Numbered from the stretch's first letter, positions 26,596 through 35,118 are shown. The stretch is 64,000 nt of DNA from Leifsonia virtsii (GCF_030433675.1 NZ_JAROCB010000005.1:62001-126000), one strand, 5' to 3'. Numbers and translations: made by a program. The notes: generated by a model from the sequence alone, not told the origin.

Positions 26596-27609
26596 ATGGC
26601 ACAGCCATCCGGGCCGGCGCTCGTCGCCGACCAGCTCGTGAAGACCTACAGCGGCGGGAGAGGCAAGCCTCCCGTCCGCGCGCTCGACGGCCTCGGGTTC
26701 GAGGTGAGGGCCGGGACCGTGTTCGGCCTGCTCGGACCGAACGGGGCCGGCAAGTCGACGACCATGAAGATCCTGTCGACCCTCTCCCGCGCCGACTCGG
26801 GCTCGGCCTTCGTCGCGGGGATCGACGTCGTGCGGCAGCCCTCCCGCGTGCGCCGGGCGATCGGTTTCGTCGCGCAGAAGCCGGTGTCCGACCCGATGGG
26901 GACGGGTGCCGAGAACCTCGTGCTCGCCGGCCGCCTCCAGGGCATGTCCGGCCGAGAGGCCGTCGCGCGCTCGCGCGAGCTGCTCGACCGGTTCGGGCTC
27001 ACCGGGCACGCTCGGCGGCAGGTGAAGACGTACTCCGGCGGCATGGCCCGCAAGCTGGACGTCGCGATCGGCCTCATGCACCGCCCGCAGGTGCTCTTCC
27101 TCGACGAGCCCACCACCGGGCTCGACCCGGAGGCGCGCGCCGAGCTGTGGCTCGAACTGGAGCGGATGACCACGGGCGAGAACCTCACGGTGCTGCTCAC
27201 CACGCACTACCTGGACGAGGCGGACCGTCTCGCCGACCGCCTCGCGATCGTCGACCACGGCCGCGTCGTCGCGGGTGGGACGCCGGAGGAGCTCAAGAAC
27301 GGACTGCGCGGCGACGCCGTCGTGGTCGAGCTCGCATCCGACGCCGACCCGTTCGCCGGCCTCGCGGCGTTGCAGCGGGTGGAGGCGCTCCGCGAGGTCG
27401 GAGGGGACGGCCGCACCCTGCGCGGCCGTGCCGACAGCGGCGCCGCCACGCTGCCGCAGGCGCTCGCCGCCCTCGAGGCCGCCGGCGTCGCCGTCGCCTC
27501 CGCCACCGTCGCCCGGCCGAGCCTTGACGACGTCTACCTGCGGCACACCGGCCGCACCTTCACGCGGGCGCAGGAGTCCGCCGAACTCGTCCTGGAGAAC
27601 GCACGATGA
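26596..27609 (+). CDS. DrrA-type ABC exporter ATP-binding protein
   Basis: 337-aa ATPase of the daunorubicin-resistance DrrA family. Walker A GPNGAGKST, signature YSGGMARKLD, Walker B VLFLDEPTTGLD and switch His in LLTTHYLDEADRLADR are intact. The C-terminal domain (ASATVARPSLDDVYLRHTGRTF) is the DUF4162-type extension of this family. It overlaps the permease gene by four bases. Together they form an efflux pump for a lipophilic drug or metabolite, under the upstream PadR regulator. Confidence 0.93.
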   Translation: MAQPSGPALVADQLVKTYSGGRGKPPVRALDGLGFEVRAGTVFGLLGPNGAGKSTTMKILSTLSRADSGSAFVAGIDVVRQPSRVRRAIGFVAQKPVSDPMGTGAENLVLAGRLQGMSGREAVARSRELLDRFGLTGHARRQVKTYSGGMARKLDVAIGLMHRPQVLFLDEPTTGLDPEARAELWLELERMTTGENLTVLLTTHYLDEADRLADRLAIVDHGRVVAGGTPEELKNGLRGDAVVVELASDADPFAGLAALQRVEALREVGGDGRTLRGRADSGAATLPQALAALEAAGVAVASATVARPSLDDVYLRHTGRTFTRAQESAELVLENAR

Positions 27610-28430
27610 CCACCGCAGTCCTCACCCCCTCCCGCCCGGTGCGCCGCGGCGGACCGACCTTCCTCACGCACACGCTGCTGCTCACCGGGCGGCAGCTGCG
27701 CGCGGCCTGGCGGATGCCGGCCTTCCTGGTGATGAACCTGGTGCAGCCGGTCATCTGGCTGCTGCTCTTCGGGCAGCTGTTCAAAGCCGTGATCGACATC
27801 CCGGGCTTCGGCGTCGGCCAGAGCTACCTGGAGTACCTGACGCCGGGCGTTGTGATGATGCTCGCGCTGTTCGGCAGCGCGTGGTCCGGGACGGTCTACA
27901 TCCAGGACATGGACCGCGGGGTGATGGACCGGTTCCTCACCTCGCCGACGAACCGCGCGGCGATGATCGTGTCGACGCTGGTGTACCAGTCCATCCTCGC
28001 GGTGGGCCAGTCGCTCATCGTGCTCGGCATCGCGTTCTGGGCGGGCGCGCGCTTCGACGGCGGGGTCGCCGGCATCCTGCTGCTCCTGCTCGGCGTGGTG
28101 CTGCTCACCGCCGTGTTCTGCTCGCTCTCCAACGCGATCGCGCTGCTGACGCGCGAGCAGACGGCGCTCATCGGGATCTCGCAGCTGCTGACGCTGCCGC
28201 TGATGTTCCTCAGCTCCGCCATCATGAACACGAAGCTGTCACCTGAGTGGGTGCAGAACGTCTCCGCCTACAACCCGTTCGAGTGGGCCGTGATCGTCGG
28301 CCGGGAGGCGCTCTCGGCATCCCCCGACTGGCCGTCGCTCTGGCTGCACGCTGGGCTGCTCGCGGCCCTGGCCCTCGTCATGGCGACCTGGGCGACGAGC
28401 GCCTTCCGCACCTACCAGCGCACCACCTGA
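27606..28430 (+). CDS. DrrB-type ABC exporter permease
   Basis: 274-aa membrane protein of the ABC-2 permease family, with about six helices and the typical N-terminal pattern RQLRAAWRMPAFLVMNLVQPVIWLLLFGQLF, the YLTPGVVMM turn, and LPLMFLSSAIM near the last helices followed by VQNVSAYNPFEWAV. ATGA overlap with the ATPase gene indicates coupled translation. A strong bidirectional hairpin follows the stop. Confidence 0.92.
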   Translation: MTTAVLTPSRPVRRGGPTFLTHTLLLTGRQLRAAWRMPAFLVMNLVQPVIWLLLFGQLFKAVIDIPGFGVGQSYLEYLTPGVVMMLALFGSAWSGTVYIQDMDRGVMDRFLTSPTNRAAMIVSTLVYQSILAVGQSLIVLGIAFWAGARFDGGVAGILLLLLGVVLLTAVFCSLSNAIALLTREQTALIGISQLLTLPLMFLSSAIMNTKLSPEWVQNVSAYNPFEWAVIVGREALSASPDWPSLWLHAGLLAALALVMATWATSAFRTYQRTT

Positions 28431-28436
28431 TCCCAG

Positions 28437-28501
28437 CCAACAGCTCCTGAGTTCTTCGCGCTGATCCGCCTGGATCGGTCGAACAACTCCGGAGCTGTTG
28501 G
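28437..28501. terminator. Long bidirectional terminator hairpin
   Basis: 22-base arms with two mismatches, beginning CCAACAGCTCC on the left and ending GGAGCTGTTGG on the right, with a second small dyad (GATCC/GGATC) in the loop. It lies between the convergent drrB and winged-helix genes and would end transcription from both sides. Confidence 0.75.
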
Positions 28502-28514
28502 CGTGGCGTGGCGG

Positions 28515-29276
28515 TTAGAAGAGGTCGGGGGAGGGGGCGCTGGCGTAGCGGATGGAGACGTCGGCGTGGCGGTCGAACCGGTAGCCGACGCCGCGGACGG
28601 TGCGCACGATGTCCTCGTAGCGGCCCAGCTTCGCGCGCAGGCGGCGCACGTGGACGTCGATGGTGCGCTCGTTCGGCACCTCGTCCTCGTCCGCGCCGCT
28701 CCACAGCGAGCTGATCAGCTCGGCGCGCTCGATGGTCCGGCCCTCGCGCAGCACCAGGTACTGCAGCAGCTCGAACTCCTTGTAGGTGAGCGCGACGGTC
28801 TGGTTGTCGAGCACGAGACGCTTGCGCGAGATGTCGACGACCACGCCGGAGGCGGCGCGGTCCTCGTCCTCGTCGACGGTCACCTCGTGGCGGTGCTTGG
28901 CGATCGCGGCCGGGTCCTGCAGGGCGAGGCGCACCACATCCACGTCGCGTCCGCCGGCACCGGCCGGGGCCAGGGCGACGGCGGCGTAGGTCTCGGCGGT
29001 GGGCGCGAGCTCGGCGGTCAGGCGCTTCAGCGCCTCGACGATGCGGCCGAGGTCGGTGCCGGCGGCGGCGGCCTTCGCCTCGTCGATGCCGACGTAGAGG
29101 ACGAAGCCGCGGGCCTCGGTGCCCTCGGGGACGGCGCGGATGCGGGGCGCCGACTCGGTGGAGGCGGGGGCCGGGGCTGCTGCGGTCGCGGTCTCCGCGG
29201 GGGCCGGGCGGACCGGGCTGACGGGGGAGACGGCGGAGGTGCGGGGGAAGGCGGTGTCGATGGTAGCCAGAGACAT
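28515..29276 (-). CDS. Orphan OmpR-type winged-helix regulator without receiver domain
   Basis: 253 aa. The C-terminal 100 residues are a Trans_reg_C winged helix (LTYKEFELLQYLVLREGRTIERAELISSLW ... NERTIDVHVRRLRAKLGRYEDIVRTVRGVGYRF). The N-terminal 150 residues are not a CheY receiver: an Ala/Pro-rich leader is followed by a small alpha-beta domain (GFVLYVGIDEAKAAAAGTDL ... VDVVRLALQDP). No partner kinase is adjacent. A Cys-rich mini-ORF with its own promoter lies 216 bases upstream on the same strand. The regulated genes are unknown. Confidence 0.85.
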   Translation of the reverse strand: MSLATIDTAFPRTSAVSPVSPVRPAPAETATAAAPAPASTESAPRIRAVPEGTEARGFVLYVGIDEAKAAAAGTDLGRIVEALKRLTAELAPTAETYAAVALAPAGAGGRDVDVVRLALQDPAAIAKHRHEVTVDEDEDRAASGVVVDISRKRLVLDNQTVALTYKEFELLQYLVLREGRTIERAELISSLWSGADEDEVPNERTIDVHVRRLRAKLGRYEDIVRTVRGVGYRFDRHADVSIRYASAPSPDLF

Positions 29277-29403
29277 GGGAGTCGAGTCCTTAGGTGATGA
29301 TGTTGTCCCGGATCCCGGTGTGCCAGTGCTCCGCGGGTACGGCGGAGGGCGGGGATTTCGCGGGTGCCTTGTGTTGTGGCCCGGTCAGAGGGGCCTGGTG
29401 CGC

Positions 29404-29434
29404 GGGAGCGTGAGTGTGGCGCTCCCGGGGAGCG
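29404..29434. other. Mutually exclusive hairpins in the leader of the winged-helix gene
   Basis: GGGAGCG (29,404-29,410) can pair with CGCTCCC (29,420-29,426), and the same CGCTCCC can instead pair with GGGGAGCG (29,427-29,434). Two alternative stems sharing an arm, between a Cys-rich mini-ORF and the regulator gene, resemble an attenuator. No U-tract is visible, so the mechanism is uncertain. Confidence 0.4.
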
Positions 29435-29492
29435 TGCGCCCGGTCACGACCAGATGGGTCGGAGGGCGGCTGCTCGGCGAAGGGTCGTCAGA

Positions 29493-29597
29493 TCAGCGAC
29501 ACATTCGGCAACACATGACCGAGTCGCGGCCGGCCATCATCATGCCGGCATCCCCAAGGGCCTCGAAGGAGGTCAGGGTACGCGAGTTGTCAGTCAT
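29493..29597 (-). CDS. 34-residue Cys/Met-rich leaderless mini-ORF, candidate leader peptide
   Basis: ATG follows a TACTGT hexamer by five bases, so translation would begin at the first base of the transcript. The peptide starts MTDNSRTLTSFEALGD, continues with three consecutive Met, and ends VMCCRMCR before TGA. Cys-rich leaderless mini-ORFs that act as cysteine-responsive attenuators are known upstream of operons in mycobacteria; this one precedes an orphan winged-helix regulator on the same strand. Coding status is inferred from promoter placement and composition. Confidence 0.5.
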   Translation of the reverse strand: MTDNSRTLTSFEALGDAGMMMAGRDSVMCCRMCR

Positions 29598-29602
29598 GCA
29601 GG

Positions 29603-29634
29603 ACAGTAAAACCGACGATGACTCGACGTGTCAA
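29603..29634 (-). promoter_or_regulatory. Promoter of the Cys-rich mini-ORF / winged-helix gene
   Basis: Reading the minus strand: TTGACA at 29,634-29,629, a 20-base spacer, then TACTGT at 29,608-29,603, with ATG five bases on. The -35 element is perfect but the spacer is longer than the usual 17-18. Confidence 0.55.
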
Positions 29635-29659
29635 ATCATTACGGAATGTTGCGGACGCG

Positions 29660-30292
29660 TCAGACGGTCCCGTAGAGCCGGTCACCCGCGTCGCCGAGGC
29701 CCGGGACGATGTAGCCGTTCTCGTTCAGCCGCTCGTCGAGAGAGCCGAGGACGATCGTCACATTGCGGCCCTCCGTCGCCTTCTCCAGGGCCTCCAGGCC
29801 CTCGGGAGCTGCGAGCAGGCAGATCGCGGTCACATCCACCGCGTTGCGCTGGAACAGGAAGTCGATGGCCGCGCCCAGCGAGCCGCCGGTGGCCAGCATC
29901 GGGTCGAGGACGAAGCACTGGCGGTCGGAGAGGTCCATCGGGAGGCGCTCGGCGTACGTCGTCGGCTCCAGGGTCTCCTCGTTGCGCACCATGCCGAGGA
30001 AGCCGACCTCGGCGGTCGGCATCAGCCGCACCATCCCCTCGAGCATCCCGAGGCCCGCGCGCAGGATCGGGACGACGAGCGGCCGAGGCTCGCTCAGTGC
30101 GACACCGGTGGTCGTCGTGACGGGGGTCTGGATCTCGACCGGCTCGACCCGGACGCCCCGCGTCGCCTCGTAGGCGAGCAGCGTGACGAGCTCCTCCGTC
30201 AGCTGCCGGAACACCGGCGACGGCGTCGTCTTGTCGCGGAGCACCGTCAGCTTGTGGGTGATGAGGGGGTGGTCCGCAACGTGCACTCGCAT
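29660..30292 (-). CDS. upp: Uracil phosphoribosyltransferase
   Basis: Cytosolic pyrimidine-salvage enzyme converting uracil and PRPP to UMP. The 210-aa length is normal. Key elements are [20 protein letters not shown] at the start, [13 protein letters not shown], the PRPP-binding loop [12 protein letters not shown] and the uracil-binding C-terminus [20 protein letters not shown] hexamer lies seven bases before the ATG, consistent with a nearly leaderless message. It diverges from tadA. Confidence 0.97.
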   Translation of the reverse strand: MRVHVADHPLITHKLTVLRDKTTPSPVFRQLTEELVTLLAYEATRGVRVEPVEIQTPVTTTTGVALSEPRPLVVPILRAGLGMLEGMVRLMPTAEVGFLGMVRNEETLEPTTYAERLPMDLSDRQCFVLDPMLATGGSLGAAIDFLFQRNAVDVTAICLLAAPEGLEALEKATEGRNVTIVLGSLDERLNENGYIVPGLGDAGDRLYGTV

Positions 30293-30342
30293 AGGCTCAA
30301 GGCTAGCCGAACATCCCCGCACCGACCCCCGGAGGAGCCGTC

Positions 30343-30810
30343 GTGAGCCTCGCCGTCCCCGACGCGTACGAAGAGTGGATGCGTCGCGCCCTCGCGGACG
30401 CACGGCTCGCCTTCGACACGGGCGACGTGCCGGTGGCCGCTCTCGTCCTGGACGAGTCCGGTGCGGTCATCGGGACGGGCCGCAACGAGCGCGAGCTGCG
30501 CCACGACCCGACCGCGCACGCGGAGGTGCTGGCGCTGCGCGAGGCTGCGGCCTCCCGTGACGACTGGCACCTGGAGGGCTGCACGCTCGTCGTCACGCTG
30601 GAGCCCTGTGTGATGTGCGCCGGAGCCGTGCTGGCCGCGCGCGTCCCGACCGTGGTGTTCGGCGCGTGGGACGAGAAGGCCGGCGCGGGCGGCTCGGTGT
30701 ACGACGTGCTGCGCGACCGACGGCTCAACCACCGCGTCGAGGTGTTCGCCGGGGTGCTCGCCGAGGAGTGCGGAGAGGTTCTGCTCGACTTCTTCCGCGC
30801 GAAGCGCTAG
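30343..30810 (+). CDS. tadA: tRNA adenosine(34) deaminase
   Basis: 155-aa zinc deaminase that converts A34 to inosine in tRNA-Arg(ACG). Zinc/catalytic motifs HAE (in [13 protein letters not shown]) and PCxxC ([11 protein letters not shown]) are intact, and [13 protein letters not shown] and the C-terminal LLDFFRAKR helix match TadA rather than cytosine deaminases. GTG start with GGAGGAG upstream. Divergent from upp, an arrangement common in actinobacteria. Confidence 0.95.
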   Translation: MSLAVPDAYEEWMRRALADARLAFDTGDVPVAALVLDESGAVIGTGRNERELRHDPTAHAEVLALREAAASRDDWHLEGCTLVVTLEPCVMCAGAVLAARVPTVVFGAWDEKAGAGGSVYDVLRDRRLNHRVEVFAGVLAEECGEVLLDFFRAKR

Positions 30811-30819
30811 CGCGGGCAG

Positions 30820-31521
30820 CTACCGCGGCAGGCTCTCCAGCCACTCGGAGAATGCGGCCCGCGAGGCCTGCTGCATCCGCGCCGAGTACGCCTCCCGGTC
30901 GCGCCGGAGCGCCTCCGGGTCGATGGCCAGCTCATCCAGCTCGTTGTACCCGTCCGACACCCAGGTCTCGTGCATCTCGTCCGTGACCTCGGGATGGAAC
31001 TGCACCGCCAGCGCGAAGTCGCCGATCGCGAACGCCTCGTTGGAGTAGTCGCTGGAGGACGCCAGCAGCGTCGCCTGCTCCGGCAGCTCGAACGTGTCGC
31101 CGTGCCACTCCACCACCGGGACGCCGTCGAAGTGCCGGATCGGCGACCCGGCGCCCGCCTCGGTCGGCTCGACGCGCCGGTAACCGATCTGCATAGTGTC
31201 ACCGCGGTAGACGCGCTCGCCGAGGGCGCCCGCCATGAGCTGCGCGCCGAGGCACACGCCGAGCGTCGGGCGCTCGGCCTCGATCCGCGCGCGCAGCAGG
31301 CTCTTCTCCTTCTCGAGGAAGGGGAACTCGTCGGTCTGGTACGCGCCCATCTCGCCGCCCAGCACGACCACCAGGTCGGCCTCCGCCGGGTCGATCGCCG
31401 AGACGTCCTCCGCGGTCACGTCGACGACGCGCAGCTCGTACCCGTGCTCGACGAGCACCGGGCCGATGTTGCCGAGGTGGATGCTGGGGTCGTGCTGCAG
31501 GATGACGGCGGTGCGGGTCAC
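30820..31521 (-). CDS. Class I glutamine amidotransferase
   Basis: 233-aa GATase1 domain protein related to GuaA N-terminal domains and gamma-glutamyl hydrolases. The nucleophile Cys is in LGVCLGAQLMAGAL, and the His/Glu pair is in VQFHPEV. No synthetase domain is attached, so it is a stand-alone amidotransferase or peptidase of unknown substrate. The GTG start overlaps the CDF transporter stop by four bases, so the two are coupled. Confidence 0.88.
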   Translation of the reverse strand: MTRTAVILQHDPSIHLGNIGPVLVEHGYELRVVDVTAEDVSAIDPAEADLVVVLGGEMGAYQTDEFPFLEKEKSLLRARIEAERPTLGVCLGAQLMAGALGERVYRGDTMQIGYRRVEPTEAGAGSPIRHFDGVPVVEWHGDTFELPEQATLLASSSDYSNEAFAIGDFALAVQFHPEVTDEMHETWVSDGYNELDELAIDPEALRRDREAYSARMQQASRAAFSEWLESLPR

Positions 31522-32480
31522 TCGAGTCCTTTGATGACGATGGTGTCGGTCGCCGGCGCGGCCTCGTTGGGGTCGATCCAGACGTCCGGTTCGATGTAGA
31601 TGACGCGGGCTGCCGGAACGGCGTCCCGGATGCGGCGCTCGACGACGTCGATCGCGGCCGCGACGTCCGCCAGGCGGTGCTCGCCCGAGAACGCCAGCTT
31701 CGCGGCGACCATCAGCTCGTCCGGGCCGAGGTACAGCGTCTTCATGTGGATGATGCGCTCGACCTCGTCGCCGGCCGTCACGGCCCGCTCGATGGCCGCG
31801 ACGTCGGCGTCGCTCGCGCCCTCGCCGACGAGCAGGCTCTTCGTCTCGATGCCCAGCACGATGGCGACCGCGACCAGCAGGAGGCCGATCAGCACCGTCC
31901 CGATGCCGTCGAACACGCTGTTGCCGGTGATGACGGTGAGTCCGACGCCGAGGAGGGCGAAGACGAGGCCGGTGAGGGCCGCGACGTCCTCCAGCAGCAC
32001 GACGGGGAGCTCCGGGGCCTTCGCGCGGCGGATGAACTGCGGCCACGACATCCCGTGCTTGTGCGGGCGCGACTCGTGCACCGCGGTGCGGAGGGAGAAG
32101 GACTCCAGGCCGATGGCGATGAGGAGCACGAGGATGGGCAGCCAGGCGTTCTCGAGCGGGTGCGGGTGGGTGAGCTTCTCCACCCCTTCGTAGATGGAGA
32201 AGACGCCGCCGACCGAGAACAGGATGATGGAGACGACGAAGGCGTAGACGTAGCGCTCGCGGCCGTACCCGAACGGGTGCTCGCGGTCCGCCTTCTTGCG
32301 CGACTGGCGGCCGCCGAGGAGGAGCAGCAGCTGGTTGCCGGAGTCGGCGAGGGAGTGCACGCCCTCCGCGAGCATCGACGAGGAGCCGGAGAACGCCCAC
32401 GCGATGAACTTGGTGAGGGCGATGCCGAGGTTGGCCGCGAAGGCCGCGACGATCGCCCTGGTTCCACCTGATGCGCTCAT
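31518..32480 (-). CDS. Cation diffusion facilitator transporter
   Basis: About 320-aa membrane exporter for divalent metals (Zn, Co, Mn or Fe) using proton antiport. Six helices are predicted. The first metal-site motif is partly altered: EGVHSLADSGNQ has His and Asp where many family members carry HxxxD, and the TM5 part has LLEDVAALTG. A cytoplasmic ferredoxin-like domain with RVIYIEPDVWID follows. An ATG nine bases upstream is an alternative start; the chosen ATG has GAGGGG almost abutting it. Divergent from proC. Confidence 0.9.
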   Translation of the reverse strand: MSASGGTRAIVAAFAANLGIALTKFIAWAFSGSSSMLAEGVHSLADSGNQLLLLLGGRQSRKKADREHPFGYGRERYVYAFVVSIILFSVGGVFSIYEGVEKLTHPHPLENAWLPILVLLIAIGLESFSLRTAVHESRPHKHGMSWPQFIRRAKAPELPVVLLEDVAALTGLVFALLGVGLTVITGNSVFDGIGTVLIGLLLVAVAIVLGIETKSLLVGEGASDADVAAIERAVTAGDEVERIIHMKTLYLGPDELMVAAKLAFSGEHRLADVAAAIDVVERRIRDAVPAARVIYIEPDVWIDPNEAAPATDTIVIKGLE

Positions 32481-32503
32481 GCCCCTCATCCTAGGATGGC
32501 CGC

Positions 32504-33349
32504 ATGGACGACGCGCAGAACGTGAACCTCCCGACGATCGCCATGCTGGGCGCGGGCTCGATGGGCCGCGCCATCCTGAGCGGCCTGCTCGCGCCGCACG
32601 TGCACGCGGCAGGGATCCGGGTGACCAACCGGTCGGAGGCGCGCGCGGCGGAGCTCTCGGGCACCCCGGGCGTGACGACGTACGCGACCGAGAAGAAGCC
32701 GGACGCGAACCGGCTCGCCGTCGACGGCGCCCAGCTGGTCATCGTCGCCGTCAAGCCGGCGATGGTGCGCGACCTGCTCGCAGAGATCGTGGACTCGCTC
32801 GCGCCGGGGACCATCGTGGTGAGCGTCGCGGCCGGCGTGACGACCGCCACGATGGAGTCGCTGCTGCCGGACACGATCTCGGTCGTGCGTGCGATGCCGA
32901 ACACGCCTGCCGTCGTCGGCAAGGCCGTCACCGGGATCAGCGCGGGCTCGCACACCGAGGAGGACGACCTGGCGCTCGTCCGCACCCTGTTCGAGACCGT
33001 CGGCGAGGTCGTCGAGGTGCCGGAGTCGCAGCTGGATGCGCTCAGCACGATCTCCGGGTCGGGCCCGGCGTATGTGTTCCTCCTGATCGAGGCGCTCACG
33101 CAGGCGGCCGTCGAGAAGGGCTTCACCCCGGAGCAGGCGGCGACCCTGGTGAACGGCACGTTCCTGGGCGCCTCGGAGCTGCTGGTCTCCTCCGACGAGG
33201 ACCCGGCCGAGCTGCGCCGCCGCGTCACCAGCCCAAACGGCACCACCGAGCGCGCGATCGCCGTGCTCGCCGACGCCGACCTCCCCGCCCTCTTCACCCG
33301 CGCCACCGACGCCGCCCTCGCCCGAGCCCGCGAACTAGCCGCCGGCTGA
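32504..33349 (+). CDS. proC: Pyrroline-5-carboxylate reductase
   Basis: 281-aa enzyme of the last step of proline synthesis. The NAD(P)-binding motif is MLGAGSMGRAILSGLL, then VIVAVKPAMV, VVRAMPNTPAVVGKAVTGI and the C-terminal signature LSTISGSGPAYVFLLIEALTQAAVEKG. A TAGGAT hexamer six bases before the ATG indicates leaderless transcription. It ends 27 bases before the convergent DUF559 gene. Confidence 0.97.
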   Translation: MDDAQNVNLPTIAMLGAGSMGRAILSGLLAPHVHAAGIRVTNRSEARAAELSGTPGVTTYATEKKPDANRLAVDGAQLVIVAVKPAMVRDLLAEIVDSLAPGTIVVSVAAGVTTATMESLLPDTISVVRAMPNTPAVVGKAVTGISAGSHTEEDDLALVRTLFETVGEVVEVPESQLDALSTISGSGPAYVFLLIEALTQAAVEKGFTPEQAATLVNGTFLGASELLVSSDEDPAELRRRVTSPNGTTERAIAVLADADLPALFTRATDAALARARELAAG

Positions 33350-33361
33350 CGCCGCCCGCCC

Positions 33362-33422
33362 CATCGCTTCCTCACTTAATCCGGCGACACGCCGGTCCCG
33401 GGCGGAATCATCGAGGAAGCGG
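33362..33422. repeat. Imperfect hairpin repeat, copy A (at the end of the DUF559 gene)
   Basis: The left arm CATCGCTTCCTCACTTAATC and right-arm core CGAGGAAGCGG form an imperfect stem. The left arm matches the left arm of a second copy 1,021 bases away at about 18 of 20 positions. The stop codon and last codons of the DUF559 gene lie inside it. Confidence 0.55.
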
Positions 33423-34329
33423 TTGCGAGGGCACGACGGACTGACAGGACGGCGCGCGGGGTCTGGCCACGGAGGTCGGCTGCCGTAACGAAGACGACAT
33501 TCCAGCCTGCGGCCATGAGACGTTCGCGGCGATAGATGTCCGCCTGGTAGACCTCGTCGTCTGTTCTGTGATGATCGCCCAGATACTCGATCGCGACTCG
33601 GCGGTCGGGGTAAGCGAGGTCGACCATGGCCAGAAGGACATCGCGCTCCACGATCCTGTGGTTGAGATGGGGTTCAGGCAGGCCCGCGTCGACCAGCTCG
33701 ACCCGAAGGCGTGATTCTTGTGGGGAGAGGGAACCGTGTCTGATCCGGTCCAGGGCCAACCGAAGATTGCGGACCCCTGGGCGGCGGCCATGGCGCTTGG
33801 CCGCAGCCGCCAGATCATCGCGCGTCCAGGGACTCCGAACGCCTGAATACGGTTCATCCCCGGTAAGGAGGAAGTCGCCCATCGCGATCAGGTCGGTCAG
33901 GCCAATGGACCCGGAAAGCTGTGCCCAGGTGTCCTGAGCAGACATGCAGCGGAGTCCTTCCACATCGACCACTCGGTGGCCCGCTGGGCGAAGCTCGTGA
34001 GGGATCACGCCGCGCACGCGCGACGGCTTGCGAGGAGCGAACACCGCGACATCGATGCCCCGAGGACAGAAGCGTCTCGGGAGAGGGAGGTGATGGAGGA
34101 TGGCAGCGCTGAAGTGGCTGAACACATCGCCAGCGTGGTCGCGAGATGCGTACGCGTGGCATAGCGCTCGGTGATCGTCGAGCGGCATCTCAATGGTGCG
34201 GACGCCGTGGAAGGGCCGCTGGAGGTCGCGCCGATAGAGGCGATGTTTGCTCAGTCCTGCGCCTAGAGCTTCGGCAAAGGTGAACCCTTCTCTCGCCAAC
34301 CCGGTCCGCTCGACGTCATCGGTACCCAT
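33376..34329 (-). CDS. DUF559/VSR-like endonuclease-domain protein with AbiEi-like N-terminus
   Basis: 317 aa. The N-terminal part (LSKHRLYRRDLQRPFHGVRTI ... HFSAAILHHLPLP) resembles the DNA-binding region of AbiEi-type proteins. The C-terminal 110 residues form a restriction-like fold: ESRLRVELVDAGLPEPHLNHRI, then VDLAYPDRRVAIEYLGDHH with the acidic D...E-x-E-like centre, then RRERLMAAGWNVVFVTAADL. GC is lower than in neighbours. Such genes are abundant in Microbacteriaceae, but their role is not established. The gene is bracketed by two similar hairpin repeats. Confidence 0.8.
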   Translation of the reverse strand: MGTDDVERTGLAREGFTFAEALGAGLSKHRLYRRDLQRPFHGVRTIEMPLDDHRALCHAYASRDHAGDVFSHFSAAILHHLPLPRRFCPRGIDVAVFAPRKPSRVRGVIPHELRPAGHRVVDVEGLRCMSAQDTWAQLSGSIGLTDLIAMGDFLLTGDEPYSGVRSPWTRDDLAAAAKRHGRRPGVRNLRLALDRIRHGSLSPQESRLRVELVDAGLPEPHLNHRIVERDVLLAMVDLAYPDRRVAIEYLGDHHRTDDEVYQADIYRRERLMAAGWNVVFVTAADLRGQTPRAVLSVRRALATASSMIPPGTGVSPD

Positions 34330-34382
34330 TCCCCGATCCTGGACTCACTGGAGCGCTCGCCCCGCGTTATCCACATCCCCCT

Positions 34383-34445
34383 CATCGCTTCCTCGGTTAA
34401 TCTGGTTCTCAGGGCCCCGGCGACAGATTAATCGAGGAAGCGATG
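34383..34445. repeat. Hairpin repeat, copy B (between trkA and the DUF559 gene)
   Basis: 22-base arms with one mismatch, left arm starting CATCGCTTCCTCGG and right arm ending CGAGGAAGCGATG, loop about 19 bases. It begins one base past the trkA stop, so it may be the terminator of the potassium-uptake operon. It shares its left-arm sequence with copy A. Confidence 0.65.
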
Positions 34446-34446
34446 G

Positions 34447-35118
34447 TCAGGACTCGAGGGCGGCGAAGCGCTCTATGTCGGCGGAGGAGCCGGAGACGAT
34501 GATGAGGTCGTGGTCGGTGACGACGGTCTCGGGGGTCGCGTAGGTGAAGGGGCGGCCGGGCGGCTTCACGCCGACGACCGTGATGTTGTGCTTCGACCGG
34601 ACACCGGACTGGCCGAGCGGGAGGCCGCGGATCGGCTTCGGCGGGTACATCTTCACGAGCGCGAAGTCGTCGTCGAACTCGATGAAGTCGAGCATCCGTC
34701 CCGACACCAGGTGCGCCGCGCGCTCTCCCGCCTCGGCCTCCGGGTAGATCACGTGGTTGGCGCCGATGCGCTCCAGGATCTTGCCGTGCGACTTCGAGAT
34801 CGCCTTCGCCCAGATCTGCGGCACCTTGAGGTCGACCAGGTTGGCGGTGATGAGCACGCTCGCCTCGATCGATGATCCGACGGCGACCACGGCGATGGAG
34901 AAGTCCTCCGCGCCGATCTGCCGCAGCGTCTCGATCGAGCGGGCGTCCGCCTGCACGGTGTGGGTGACCCGGTCGGCCCACTTCTGCACGAGGTTCGCGT
35001 CGGTGTCGATGGCGAGGACCTCGCGGCCGAGCCGGTCGAGCTGGCCCGCGGTGGCGGCGCCGAAGCGGCCGAGGCCGATCACGAGGACGGGCGCGTTGTG
35101 CTTGATCCGGTCACCCAA
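34447..35118 (-). CDS. TrkA/KtrA-type potassium uptake regulatory subunit
   Basis: 223-aa cytoplasmic RCK protein. An N-terminal nucleotide-binding Rossmann domain (VLVIGLGRFGAATAGQL, AIDTDANLVQKW) is followed by a TrkA_C ligand domain (LVKMYPPKPIRGLPLGQ ... DHDLIIVSGSSADI). It gates the membrane subunit in response to nucleotides. Overlaps the trkH-type gene by eight bases in the same operon. Confidence 0.93.
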   Translation of the reverse strand: MGDRIKHNAPVLVIGLGRFGAATAGQLDRLGREVLAIDTDANLVQKWADRVTHTVQADARSIETLRQIGAEDFSIAVVAVGSSIEASVLITANLVDLKVPQIWAKAISKSHGKILERIGANHVIYPEAEAGERAAHLVSGRMLDFIEFDDDFALVKMYPPKPIRGLPLGQSGVRSKHNITVVGVKPPGRPFTYATPETVVTDHDLIIVSGSSADIERFAALES

